A DNA stretch of 64,000 nt from Pseudisothecium myosuroides (GCA_951799445.1 OX637292.1:16495296-16559295); one strand, 5' to 3'; shown: positions 24,171 to 35,792, numbered from the stretch's first letter. Translations and numbers: made by a program. The notes: a model not told the origin generated them from the letters alone.

Positions 24171-24880
24171 AGATGAAGGTGATGGTAATGGTGAGTGGCA
24201 CCAAGTATCTAGTTTTTTTTACTGCAAGGGCATATTTATTTGCCTTAAGTTTTACAGTAATTCTTAGCTTAGATTTTGAATTGGTCCATTCACATAATTT
24301 TGCTTTCTTCAACATGGTATATTTTAGCCTCTATAGTTTCAATATGTATACTCAAACCTTAAATTTTTTCACTTTGTGCTTTGTGCTACCTACACTACAA
24401 GAGAAAGGAGTGTCTTAAGTGAGTTTTTAAGTATAGTCTTAGACATATGATTTTAAGTAATGACCTTTAAGGAGATTTTCAGCAAAATTTTACTTAAAAC
24501 ACATGTGTTTTAAGTAAAATTTTGCTGAAAATTTCTTTAAAGGTCATTACTTAAAATCATGTGTCTAGGACTATATTTAAAAACTCACTTAAAACACCAC
24601 TTTCTCTTGTAGTGCTATGAGTATGATTAAAACAAAAAAAATTCAAAGATGGAATCACAAGTATTCTATCAATACGATAAGAAGATTTCAAAATCATTTG
24701 TACAAAATTAAAATTGTTTTAAATTTTTGAAGAGGGAAAAAGAAAAATCATTCCATCTACAAAAGATAAATGAAAAGATCTTAAGATTTCACCATAGATG
24801 AATATTAGAGTATGGAACTATCCATCTTTGTTAGTTGTAGGTATTGTACACATTATTCTCAAGTAATTTTTACATTAAAA
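24171..24880 (+). repeat. copy of the lectin-kinase 3' flank, lying upstream of unit B
   Basis: After removal of the CACTA MITE, this stretch aligns with 31,100-33,150 downstream of kinase B. Shared segments include GGTGATGGTAATGGTGA/GGCGATGGTAATGGTGA, GGGCATATTTATTTGCCTTA and AAAAGATCTTAAGATTTCAC. A 3' flank placed directly before the 5' flank of unit B is what a tandem array of gene-plus-flank units would leave. It includes the empty site for FB-3 (ATAAATGAAAAG near 24,766). Confidence 0.75.
24393..24614. mobile_element. CACTA MITE (3-bp TSD CTA)
   Basis: A 222-bp palindromic element beginning CACTACAAGAGAAAG and ending with the inverse. It is flanked by CTA (24390-24392, 24615-24617). The paralogous flank near 32,040 reads TACCTATG with no insertion, so the empty site is present. 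Almost the whole element is an inverted repeat. Termini match the larger CACTA element at 36.8-42.1 kb, which could be the same family. Confidence 0.88.
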
Positions 24881-25001
24881 TTCAAGATAGTTGAATTTGT
24901 ATGAGCCAGCAACTGATGGATAGTTCTTGAGAGGCAATTGAATAAAGGGCACCATAGCAAGCAACCAAAGAATCAAAGGAAATCAATGGACTCTCCATTA
25001 A

Positions 25002-25935
25002 CCCCTAAAGGTCCAAACACCATTTTTTGACAACATAGCGATTTTGGGCAGCTCATTACGAGTGGAGTTTTTCTTTTTTTTCTTTGAAATTTTCACACAA
25101 GATGTGCCCAAGGAATAGCTTTAAGGCCCAACAATTTTCATAACTTTTGACTACATGGTTAAAAAGTTATTGTATGATATTAATTTTTTGTGTACGGCGG
25201 GCAGCCCAGGCAGCTCAAAAAAAATCTTTAAAAATCATTTATTTTTAAAATAAAAATTTGAAATTGGTTCTTTAGATTTATATGTACGTGGAAAGCTTTA
25301 AATCATTCCATTTGGAATAATGAGTCAAAAGTTGTGAGGGTTCTTAGTTTGAGGGTAGTTATGGAATCTCTACTCTAAAATAACTTTGAAGTCCTTTATT
25401 TAACTAAATTTTCAATATTTTTGAAAAAAAATAAAAACATTGGATGTAGATTATTTATTACAACATTACAACCGTTGGGATTGGTATTTTTCAATTCCAT
25501 AAATAAATTCTTAATAATTTAGTGTTTTGAATCATTCTCTACTTCTTTCTACTTACTATTTTTTTCCTATATGTTGTGCAATTCCAAATGATCTGAAATT
25601 TTTCAAGCATGTAGCCAACTTGCCTAGAAGGATGAATCCGAAGAGTAACCACCATTTTGGGCATTTTTTCATACAAATGTGACCTTGTGAAGTGCAGCTG
25701 CCCGGATTTTTGCAGGGACAAAAAAAGGGTTTTTGTCAATTCAAATGTTAATATCTTCCAATCCGCACGGTGGAAAATTTTGAAATTTTTTCCACATCTT
25801 CTCAAACCAGTTTTCTATAAGATCTTACGATTATATGTGTCCAAAAATGTTTTTTTTTCTAAATTTTGGTACTTGTATTAGATATGGCAGTTTTGGAGCG
25901 GTTTTCGTGAAAACATAGTCTTTGACCTTTAGGGG
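25002..25935. mobile_element. piggyBac-like element, copy 2, with empty site
   Basis: A 934-bp element between TTAA 24998-25001 and TTAA 25936-25939. Termini are CCCCTAAAGGTCC and its near-inverse. The paralogous unit A has a single TTAA at 7155-7158 in matching context (..CATTAATCAATTGACTTC), directly showing a TTAA target duplication. It is non-coding. Confidence 0.85.
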
Positions 25936-26060
25936 TTAATCAATTGACTTCAAGAAAATATGCTATGATACGCACATCTCTAGGCACTTTTGTAGTGAAT
26001 TCTTTTGAAGTTCTAGACTTAAGCTTACACTAGTTTGCTCACATTTTGTCTTGGTCAGTA

Positions 26061-26386
26061 AGGTAGAAGGCTCGAGAACAGTTTGGGCATTTAGAACAGC
26101 CCACCCTATAAATGTACACAGTTTGTACATGTTGTTTTTTCATAGCCTTCACATATGTACCAACAGTGTACATTTTAGGGGTGGGCGGTTTTAGAGCCCT
26201 AGGGTAGTTCAACTTCAAAATTTCATAACTAATTCAAAAATGATCCAAAAAATATGAAACGACTTGGATTAGATGCCAACTCCTCTTGTCTTTGAAGGAA
26301 AATTCACTGAAAAATATTTTGAGAAGTTTCACTTGCCTAAAATTCAGTTCCTGTGCTTAGATGGTTGGTTTATGGACCTTCTACCT
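26061..26386. mobile_element. TA-flanked MITE
   Basis: A 326-bp element with perfect 10-bp termini AGGTAGAAGG / CCTTCTACCT flanked by TA. It is absent from unit A, where GGTCAGCAC is followed by unrelated short sequence. It is consistent with a Tc1/mariner- or PIF-type MITE; TIR length alone does not decide. Confidence 0.6.
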
Positions 26387-26599
26387 TAGTGATGTTTGGT
26401 TTACTTTCTAAGAATGTTGGCAAGATTTTTGTGAAGGACTAGTTAAATAAACGAGCGATTTTCACATTATGAAATGCTCTGAAGAGTGCATTCCACATCT
26501 TGCCAGAGGGCCATTTATGTGGTCTGGATGGTCGTGTCTGCAATATTGTCCAAGTGTCTGGCTCATGCCTAACAACTGCACCAATAAAGTTGCCATTAA

Positions 26600-27244
26600 C
26601 CCCTAAATGCCCAAGGCCTGTTTAGAGCCTCTTGAAATTTGCTCTAAATTGAACAAAAAGTTAACATTTTATAAGTTGAATCAATTTTTTTGAATTGTAA
26701 CCGTACAAATTCAAACTAGACATGTTAGAGATGACATAGGAAAAGAAAACACAACAATATCATTTAAGGATTGAAAGATTATAATGTTTGATCATCAAGG
26801 TGTTAAAACTATAAAAATCTTTGAGCTTTCTTTTTGCATGTCAAATCTAAAAAGTTCAAGACCCAAAACATATGAGGTTGTAGGGCCTTAAAAATATAAT
26901 CCCAATCAATTTATGACTTCTCAAAATCTACTCTACAATTTTTTTTAAATGAATTTTCAGTGTGATTTTTTCTCCAAGATCTAGTGTATTTGAGGCTCAT
27001 TTCCAAGAGCCCTCAACACTACGGAAAGTCAAGATTGCAATGGGTACCCTTGCACAAAATCTTGAGTAGAAAAATCATAATCATTCATTTTCAGAATCGG
27101 ATTTTTGATGCTAAAACTAGACTTCTAAAAGAATCTTTCAAAAATATAAACTACTAAAAATAGCAATTTGGTAAGGTTTTATCTAACTTTAAAGTTTCTT
27201 TGACACCACATTTGGGTGCCTTGGGCATTTACTCCATTTAGGGG
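26600..27244. mobile_element. piggyBac-like element, copy 3, with empty site
   Basis: A 645-bp element between TTAA 26596-26599 and TTAA 27245-27248. The left end is CCCCTAAATGCCCAAGG. The right end contains CCTTGGGCATTTACTCCATTTAGGGG, an inverse interrupted by a short insertion. Unit A has an intact GCCATTAATTGCAA at 7661-7673, the empty target. It is non-coding. Confidence 0.83.
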
Positions 27245-28580
27245 TTAATTGCAATTGAGGATACTTCCTATTCAATATTTATAGGCAATCAATTTTTACG
27301 TACAAGTCTCAAAATTTCAAAAAAGAAAATATGTTTTTGATATGCATAATCATTTTGTGTTATTTTAAATTTTTATTTTATTTTTTTGCAATTTATGGAG
27401 TGAAAAATAAAAAAAACAAAATTTTGGGGTCAAATTTCAGTCAATTAGATCTCAATCAATAAAAATCCAAAATTCATGAAACTTGTAACATGTGATTCTT
27501 GTCAAGATGTACATTCTTCCTATAAAAAGAAATGGGACATTTTGACTTCTCACAAAAAGTTTTTTTTTCCATAGAAATTTCATTCAATTAATAATAGGTC
27601 TGAATATAGTCCATTTAAATTGAAATTACACATGAAGGTATAATTCCTTTTGTACAACAACATGTCTAAATTTCACTTCAAAATTCCAATTTCTCAATTT
27701 ATGAGAGCAATTTTTAGGATGGCCAACTACTTTTGGGAGTCACTGTATGAGCCCAAGGTGACCTCAAGGCTACGGTATGTGGTAGTACAGTCCAAGTTGC
27801 CGGCTCACACAACGTGGGCACATATATTGCCACGACGGTCTTGGAAATGAAATGGATTGGGTACTCTCAGCCGCAGTTCACCACCAACTTGGTCATGAGG
27901 TTGCCACCCTCGCAAGTTGTATCATTGCGGAGGAACTTGATTGCATCAGAATGCAAAGATCGATCTTGATACTTCAAACCACATGTACAGCTAGAGGTCA
28001 GATTGTCCTTGCTTTCAGAGTACGTTGTGGGCAACAACGAAGCACTCAACAAGTAGAGAGATACTAGCTACAAAAAAAAAAATCGCCGGTTGTATTGGGC
28101 ATGACGAGTCCTCTTCGTCTTCGGGAACGTCGTCAGTGACTGGATTTGCGCCTTCAGAGTTGCATAGATCGAGGGATACCTACCATTGGGGATGGGTTGG
28201 GAACGTTTTGCGTGTACGTGCATGCCGCTCAAACTTACGTTAGGCGGTCCTGCAGTTTTTTTTTAATTCGACGGACTGCGAACTCACGTGCAATCCATGT
28301 GTTCTGGCTTGTTTCTCATCGGGAATATAAGAAGTTTCCCACATCCTAGCAGTCGTTCACGGAAGCGGGGGTTCGGGGAAATTATTGTTAGCGGCAGAGA
28401 GAGAGAACCAGTGACACTAAGCTTTCTATTGGTAACACTGTAAACCGGTATTGGGTGGCACTAGCGCTCCGGGAACCAGAAACAAATCACCCTACCGTGG
28501 TAAGAGCGGAGGCCCGGGGGTGTCGTGGGAGCAACCTTGAGATCATTCATCACCATTGCAAATAGTGACGGATCGATTCA

Positions 28581-31074
28581 ATGTTGTCCACAACGGCAGC
28601 TCTGTGTCTCATCGTCCTGTTTGTGTTCCTTAACCCAATTGCAACTGCAGACACGCGAATCACCTTCCCCGACTTCTCGCCTCATGACGATTTCTTCACG
28701 CTTGGAGATGTTGCGTACGAAACCGACCATCGTTCCTACATCATCAACGCAGGTGCCAGGACGCTTGCTTCCAGAGGGACCTGTGGAGCGCTCGTGTATG
28801 GGAAACCGGTCCGCATTCAGAATGTAGCAACTGGGAGGGTGGCTTCCTTCAGCTCCTCTTTCACCTTCACTTTCACCACGCATGGCGTGCCTTGGGACAA
28901 CATGAACAACACCTTGGATGGGAGCAGATTCACTTTTGTCATGATCCCGAACGTACCCATGCCTACCCTGCACTATACTTTCTCCCAGACGGGACAGTTC
29001 GGTGCATGCAAGATAGTTCGAAATCAAAACATTCGAGTGAATCCCCCAGTTTTTGCAGTTCGATTTGACACAGATTACAACCCAAGTCACGACAAGGAGC
29101 CCAGCAATAACCACATTATGATCAACAGGGTTGCAAGAAACCTTGAAAATGAATATGATGTCGAAGCGTTCACTCACATCCTGTGTGGTAATGACACTCA
29201 CTGCTCGTATTTCTCCAATGGGAGAGTTTTCACTGCTTGGATTGATTTCAATAGCTCATCCCAGATTCTGGAATTCAGAATGGTCAACGGATCAAATCCC
29301 AAGCCCGTCCAGCCTCAGTTTCTCGTTTCCAATTACAAATTTCCGAAGAGGGTCGGAGATGAGGTGGCGCTCTCGTTCTGGGGAGGCTCAGATGTCAACC
29401 ATTTGGAAGAGCATGAGCTCTTGTCCTGGAGCTTCTCCAGCACCGGGATATCAGAGTCTAAGCGGGAGTCCAAGTTCCAACTGATGCTCCAGTATTTGAA
29501 GGCCAAAACGTGGGTTGGCGTCACTTCAGGAGCTCTGTTTGGAACGCTTGCTGCCTCGGTGATTCTCTGGTCTGTCTTTCAATTTGCATCGCCATCCCCC
29601 AGTTCCACTGCTTTGGGTTACTCCACAGGACCACGTGTCTTTTCGTACAGAGAGCTGCGCAAGGCAACCGACAACTTTGATGAAAGAACCGTGCTCGGGC
29701 GTGGCGGATCGGGAGTTGTTTACAAAGGCTCTTTGGAAGGTGAGAGCAGTTGTTTCTTTCAGGTACACTTTCTAGTGAGTTTTGGACATCAATCATAATT
29801 TTTGGTGGGATGGTCACTAAGTAGTCAATCTTGCATGGACTTGGGGACTCATGCGCTTTCATTGTTTGGCAGTGTTGTGAAACTTGCATCTAATAATAGT
29901 CCTAAACAACAATAAAAGCTCCTTCCAAATAAGACATGTAGGCTTGTTTATGAATTGCATTGGTATACTTAGGTACTAGTCATCTTATCTCTTTGTACAC
30001 AATCTTCATAAGATGTTTATATGAGAAGGGAAAAAAGTTCAATTCAATTTAATGTTGTTGAAATCCATCTTTGATCTAGGTGGTGGTGTTTTGGTTGCTG
30101 TAAAACAAATCAACATGTCAGAATCCACACAAGCTGAATCCCTTTTTCATGCTGAAGTGGCAAGTCTAGGCCAAATCCGACATCGAAATGTGGTGAAGTT
30201 GCAAGGATGGTGTCAAGAAAAAGGCAAATTGTTGTTGGTGTATGATTACTTGTTGAATGGAACTCTCTATGATTGGCTTTACAAAAACAATAGCCAACAA
30301 GTTCTATCATTGAAAATGCGGCATTCTATTCTTGAAGGAGTAGGCGTAGCCCTAAAATACTTGCATGAAGATTGTTTGAGTTGTATTTTGCACCGCGACA
30401 TCAAGTCTACTAATGTGTTGTTGGATGCGGATTTCAACGCCTATATTGGAGACTTTGGACTTGCTCGTTTGATGGACCACCATAAATTGGAGAAGACTAC
30501 TTTGGCGGCGGGCACATTTGGCTACATAGCTCTTGAGTTGCCATACACAGGCAAAGCCACCAAGGAATCAGATGTGTACAGTTTTGGCATCTTGGTGTTG
30601 GAAGTGATTTGTGGAAGGCGCCCCTTGGATTTGCAGACCGTGGAGCCTGAAGATCTTATGTTGTTATTTGCGGTTTGGCGTGCTTATGAAGATGGGTCAC
30701 TCTTGAGCATGGCAGATCCAAGAATGCTCGAGACATTTCAACCACCAAACAAATCTGAACATTTGAATTGTAACACTGCCCTTGGATTCATAAGTGCAAA
30801 GGATGAGCTTGAAATCAAAACGGCAATAATTTTGAGTTTTCTGAAGTTGGGACTCTTTTGTTGCCTTCCCAATCCTAAGACTCGACCTTCTATGGAAGAA
30901 GTTATTAGACTATTACAGGAAATTCAAGACATAGGAAAGGAATCTTCCATCACAACGGTATTAATGCCGTCATTGCCATCCACCAAGCCCCTCGGACTTT
31001 ATCATTCATTAGAGTTCTCATATAGCTCCATTACGGGCACTTTAGTTGCACCTTCTCCTACTTCAGTAGTCTAA
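28581..31074 (+). CDS. L-type lectin receptor kinase B (two exons)
   Basis: Exons 28581-29739 and 30080-31074 give 717 codons, a normal length for the family. Residues 1-24 form a signal peptide (MLSTTAALCLIVLFVFLNPI). Residues ~25-290 form a legume-lectin-type ectodomain with several N-glycosylation sites (such as NDT and NSS). A membrane span follows near residues 313-335 (WVGVTSGALFGTLAASVILW), then a serine/threonine kinase with GRGGSGVVYKG, VAVK, HRD, DFG and GTFGYIA. Such kinases sit in the plasma membrane and sense extracellular ligands in defence or development. The intron splits the glycine-loop region (GAAG|GTGAGAG to CTAG|GT). One oddity: the APE motif reads ALE (CCT to CTT at about 30,532), which could weaken kinase stability. 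All else appears intact. The start is the ATG that opens the signal peptide. Confidence 0.9.
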
Positions 31075-31303
31075 GTCTCTTTTAAATGATCTTATGAGAT
31101 AAGGCGATGGTAATGGTGATTGGCACCAAGCACGTAGTTTTTTTTACTACAAGGGCATATTTATTTGCCTTAAGTTTTACAGAGTTTCTTAGCTTAGATT
31201 TTGAATTGGTTCATTCACATAATTTTGCTTTCTTCTACATGGTACATTGTAGCCTCTATAGTTTCAATCTGTGTAGTCAAATCTTAGATTTTTTGACTTT
31301 GTA

Positions 31304-32027
31304 TAGTGGGGTCCCAATCAAAATGGCGTTTTCAAAATCGCAAGGAAGGAAGTTTTGCATTTGCCAACTTTGACAGCCTCCCAAGGGCTCAAAAATGGGT
31401 CTTTGACCATGAAATTTTTACCACAACTTCATCTTTAAGTTAGTTATATGTGTGACAAATTTCAAGGCCAAATTATTTACAAAAAAAAAGATATACAAAA
31501 TCTCCCAACATGTATAGCCGTGAAAAAAATTTCACTACTGCCAACTTTAACACCCTCCCAAGGACTGTATTTTTTTTCTTTTTCTATGAAATTTTTGGCA
31601 TAGGATTATATATATTTTGATTAAATGTGTAAAAAATTTTAAGTCCAAAAGCCCCCCACAAAAATAGATATTCAAAATCTCCCAACATGTGTATTTGTGA
31701 AACAATTTCACTACTACCAACTTTGACACTATCCCAAGGGTTGAAAAATTGTTTATTTACCATGAAATTTTTATTATGAAATCATCTCTATGTTAATAAC
31801 ATGTGTGCCAAATTTCAAGTTCAAAAGATTCATACAAAAAAAAATATGCCAATTCTACCAACATGTGTAGTTGTGAGAAACATATAACTAGCTTAAAGAT
31901 GAAGTTGTGGTAAACATTTCATGGTCAAAGACCCATTTTTGAGCCCTTGGGAGGCTGTCAAAGTTGGCAGATGCAAAACTTCCTTCCCTGCGATTTCGAA
32001 AATGCCATTTTGATTGGGACCCCACTG
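31304..32027. mobile_element. Tc1/mariner-like fold-back MITE (TA target)
   Basis: A 724-bp element with long TIRs: (C/T)AGTGGGGTCCCAATC at both ends, continuing inverted for over 100 bp through CCCAAGGGCTCAAAAATGGG. Flanking TA at 31302-31303 and 32028-32029. The paralogous flank at 24,370-24,385 lacks it. The interior holds three imperfect direct copies of a CCAACTTTGACA..CTCCCAAGG module. It is non-coding. Confidence 0.78.
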
Positions 32028-32191
32028 TACTTTGTTCTACCTATGTATATTATTAAAACAAAAAAATTCAAAGATGAAATCACAAGTATTCTATGAATAA
32101 GAGAATTTCTAAATCTTTTGTACGAAATTAAAATTGTCTTGAATTTTTGAAGAAAGGTAAAGGAAAATCATTCCAATCACAAGAGACAAAT

Positions 32192-33033
32192 GGGTGATTG
32201 CAAGAAACACTTGTACTATTTGTTGGTTTTCTAATTTTTTGGCCTTTTAGTAGCTTTAATACTATGAGTCACCTTCAGCACTATTGGGGGTATGGAATAT
32301 AGAATCTAAATAATCAATTGGATTTCAAATTTGCTACTGACAACATGTGATGTTCATCATTGGATGACAAAATGGATGGAAAAATTTAATTTGCCTTAAA
32401 AAAAAACTTACATTAGTTAATAAGAGATACTGCAAGCCCCCACCAGTACTATTGAATCTTTTTTTGTACCTTGAAGTACTATTTTGAGCCATAGGCTACA
32501 ATTTACTCTAGAAAATGAGACTTCCACGTTTTTATTTTGAAAAATTAGAAAATGAATTTGAAAAACTTATTTTAAAAGTGGCCATTGTTGTCCAATAAGA
32601 GCAAAGTAGGAAGATCAAAGCTAGAAGTAAAAAATCATTTTTAATTCAACATAAATTCAACCTAAATATAGCATACTTTAAGCCAATGTAAAACACACTT
32701 AGAACATGTTTTTGGAAATCGCTCTACTGGAAAGTTGTATTTCCATTAGAAGAGCTAGCCTACCAAATTTGACGACGTAACTCTTCAAAAAAGGCACTTG
32801 ATAGTACTAAAAACCACCCAAAACACATATGTGACATATATTCAAAATTCAATTTCACCTTTAAGATTGATTTTGAAAAAATTAAAATAATTCAAGTGCA
32901 TTTTCTATTGTTGTAGGAAGCTTTCATTTAAATTTCATGTTCATTCAGTCATTTTTGCAGTACTTATGGCAGAAAACAACTTATGCATTGAATGTGTGAC
33001 GAAAAATAGTACAGGTGTTTCTTGCAATCACCC
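32192..33033. mobile_element. fold-back element FB-3 (4-bp TSD AAAT), with empty site
   Basis: An 842-bp element with termini GGGTGATTGCAAGAAACAC and the inverse. It is flanked by AAAT at 32188-32191 and 33034-33037. The paralogue at about 24,766 reads ATAAATGAAAAG with one copy of AAAT, which confirms both the boundary and the 4-bp duplication. The interior is less perfectly palindromic than in the other copies. Confidence 0.87.
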
Positions 33034-33149
33034 AAATGAAAAGATCTTAAGATTTCACCATAGATGAATATTTTGGTATAGAACTATCCATCTTTCTTAG
33101 TTTTAGGTGTTGTACACATTATTCTCAAGTAATTATTTACATTAAAATT

Positions 33150-34700
33150 CAATGACTTTCAAGTCACATTTTTACGATCATATTAAATATAGCCTTTATG
33201 CGCTTGGTCAATAAAATATGGATATTTTTTACATGTAAAGAACTTATTTCTTTAGGCATTTTGGAATCAAAAGTTTTGGTAAACAATCAATCTATCATGA
33301 CATTTGTGAATATAATATAAACTTTTTTAGTATTGTGATACATGCTCAAATACATATTAGAGTAATTTGAGATTCTTACCAAAAATGAAGGTAATTCCAT
33401 ATTTTTTGAATTTAAATTCAAAATAAATTCAAAATAAAATATAAAAATGAATAACACAAAATTGAGTTTTAACATATGGAGCTTGCGATTGCAATCATTC
33501 ATTGAATTTCTGAATTTTTCCTAATTTTAAACATGAAATGGAAACAAAATTTGCAAGGCTTCAATTTTTGGTCTAAATGGTTGATAAAAATTTACAATCA
33601 AGTTTTAGCAAGACCCACCTTGTTTTGGGATTCAAGGACCAGCTTCAATCCTTCATGGCTTGTGAAGACAAACTGTAATGAGTGTCTTTTTTGAATTTTT
33701 GATTGCAAATTTGGAAAATTGAAAAAATCTCATGACTTTTTAAACTAAGTTATTGAGTATCTATAAAAGTTAATTAGTTGAAAATGTGTAATATTGCAAA
33801 ATTTAATTATTAAGAGAAATTTTATACAAGGATTAGATGGACAAGTTCCTATGACATAAGTGGTATAGGTAGAAGAAATTCACTTTCTTATACATCTTGA
33901 AACAAACAAAAAACCTTATTTTGATTGGATGAAGGAGTAATTCAATGTCTCCTCCACAATAATGTTGAAATTGGTGCACTTGTGCATCCAATCTGGGAGA
34001 TAAAAATAAAAAAACAAAAATGATTCCTAATGATTTTGAAGATGTTGCAAAGGAAAAATCTAAAACATCTTCTTTTAGATTTTAGAAATGTCATGCACAT
34101 ATTTTTAAATATTTTTAGAATCTAGTTGATTAGATTTTGGTTGTACTACATTTTATTATTTTAACCCCTCAAAGCCTAACAACTTTTTGATAATGGAGGT
34201 TTTTAATGAATCGTCCCACTTTGATATTTTTTTACACGTGGATGTACTTGAAATTTTTAAGTTTAGCTAAATAAAAGTAAAGAAAATTTGTTTAGTATGC
34301 ACAAAATTAATTGTGGAAAATATTGACAACTGGATTTCTAGATTATGACAATTTTGACTTTTTAGGCAAAAGATGCACCTTTTGGGAAGAAATTTTTCTA
34401 AGAAGATGAATAATGATTTTTTACACACACTTAGACACCAAAAAAATTGTATTGGAATGCAAGGCAAATGAAGTATTTTTTTAATTTTAAATAAGACGTG
34501 TGGGCTTTAGAAAATTGCCTACAAAATCATATATTGCAGAAAGTTGGATCTATTATGAAGATTAATGTTTTTTTTATTAATAGTCTTTATTTCTAAAATA
34601 TTGAAATTGACTATATAGGTGCAACAATGTAGACTATGTTTAGACTATTTATAATGAATGTTTAATCTCTAAATCTTTTAGAGCAAGGTAGAATTTCTAC
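33150..34700. other. intergenic, AT-rich; one degenerate piggyBac-like end
   Basis: No gene recognised. At 34,161 a TTAACCCCTC sequence resembles the left terminus of the TTAA elements, but no matching right end was found. It is either a truncated copy or chance. Confidence 0.4.
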
Positions 34701-34701
34701 A

Positions 34702-35764
34702 GGGTGATTGCAAGAAAGGCCTGGCTTTTTTTGTCACATTTGGCAAAACAAGGTTGTCCTCTTCTATAGCTTTTGAATTATAAATCCAATGCCAAAAACA
34801 AAAAATTGTTTCCAGATATCTTGAATGTAATTATATCCCTTATTTTTCAGAAAAATTAAAAATCATTTAGTATTTAAAATTCAATTTCTCTAATTTATCA
34901 CACTTCAAATTTAGGGATTTTGAATACTATTGAGCTGCTTAGATTAATGATTTTTAGTTGGAATTTTTATGGTACATTTCTATAGTAGATAGACATGTTC
35001 CTACCAAAGGGCATCTAAAAATATATTATTTTATGTCCTCCACGACTGTGCAAAGAGGCCTCCTTTGTGCGGGCACTTGTAAACAACAAAAATGGTTTTG
35101 ACCTCAATTTTTTGGTTGAAGCTCATCACTAGGAAGTCCTTCCAAATGGCCAATTTTTATTTATTTTTATAGTTGCTTTTCCTATTTATTACAAATTAAA
35201 ACGTCAAAGTATGTATTTTTTGGGACATATTCTTGGACATAGAATTGTGGCAAAAAAATACATACTTTGATGTTTTAATTTGTAATAAATAGGAAAAACA
35301 ATCATAAAAAAAACTAAAAATTGGCCATTTGGGAGGACTTCCTAGTGATGAGTTTCAACCAAAAAAATGAGGTCAAAACCATTTCTATTGTTCACAAGTG
35401 TGTGCGCAAAGGAGGCCTCTTTGTACAAATGTGGAGGGCATAAAATAATATATTTTTAGATGTCCTTTGGTAAGGATATGTTTGCCTACTATACGGGAAT
35501 GCACCATAGAAATTTCAACTGAAAATCATTAAATTAAACCACTCAATAGTATTCAAAACCTCCAAACTCGAAAGTGTGACAAATTAAAGAAATTGAATTT
35601 TAAATATCATGATTTTTTTTTTTTTGAAAAATAAGGGATACAATTACAATCAAAATATCTAGACTTGCTATTTTTTGTTTTTAAAATTGAGTTGATAATT
35701 CAAAAGTTATAGCAAGAGATAACTCCAATGTGACAGAATTGGCAGGTCTTTCTTGCAATCACCC
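34702..35764. mobile_element. fold-back element FB-4 (4-bp TSD TACA)
   Basis: A 1063-bp palindrome with ends GGGTGATTGCAAGAAAG and GCAATCACCC. It is flanked by TACA (34698-34701, 35765-35768). Arms meet near 35,240 and share extensive sequence with FB-1 (for example the GGCCATTTGGGAGGACTTC segment). It has no coding capacity. Confidence 0.9.
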
Positions 35765-35792
35765 TACAACATCTTTATGTAGGTAGCTACAT

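Larger units (their letters stand above)
24905..28580 (+). repeat. 5' flank of duplicated lectin-kinase unit B
   Basis: Paralogous to 7,081-8,871, but expanded by three insertions that are absent from copy A: two piggyBac-like elements and one TA-flanked MITE. The gene-proximal part (27,760-28,580) keeps clear similarity to copy A, including the ACCTCAAGGCTACGG and GAGCGGAGGCCC segments. The regulatory region has therefore been duplicated with the gene. No coding sequence is recognised in the flank. Confidence 0.75.

Noticed and set aside
23942..24418. 158-codon plus-strand ORF
   Set aside because: Strongly hydrophobic translation of T-rich sequence. It crosses the start of the duplicated flank and the CACTA MITE, and the paralogous stretch at 31.1 kb does not keep the frame.
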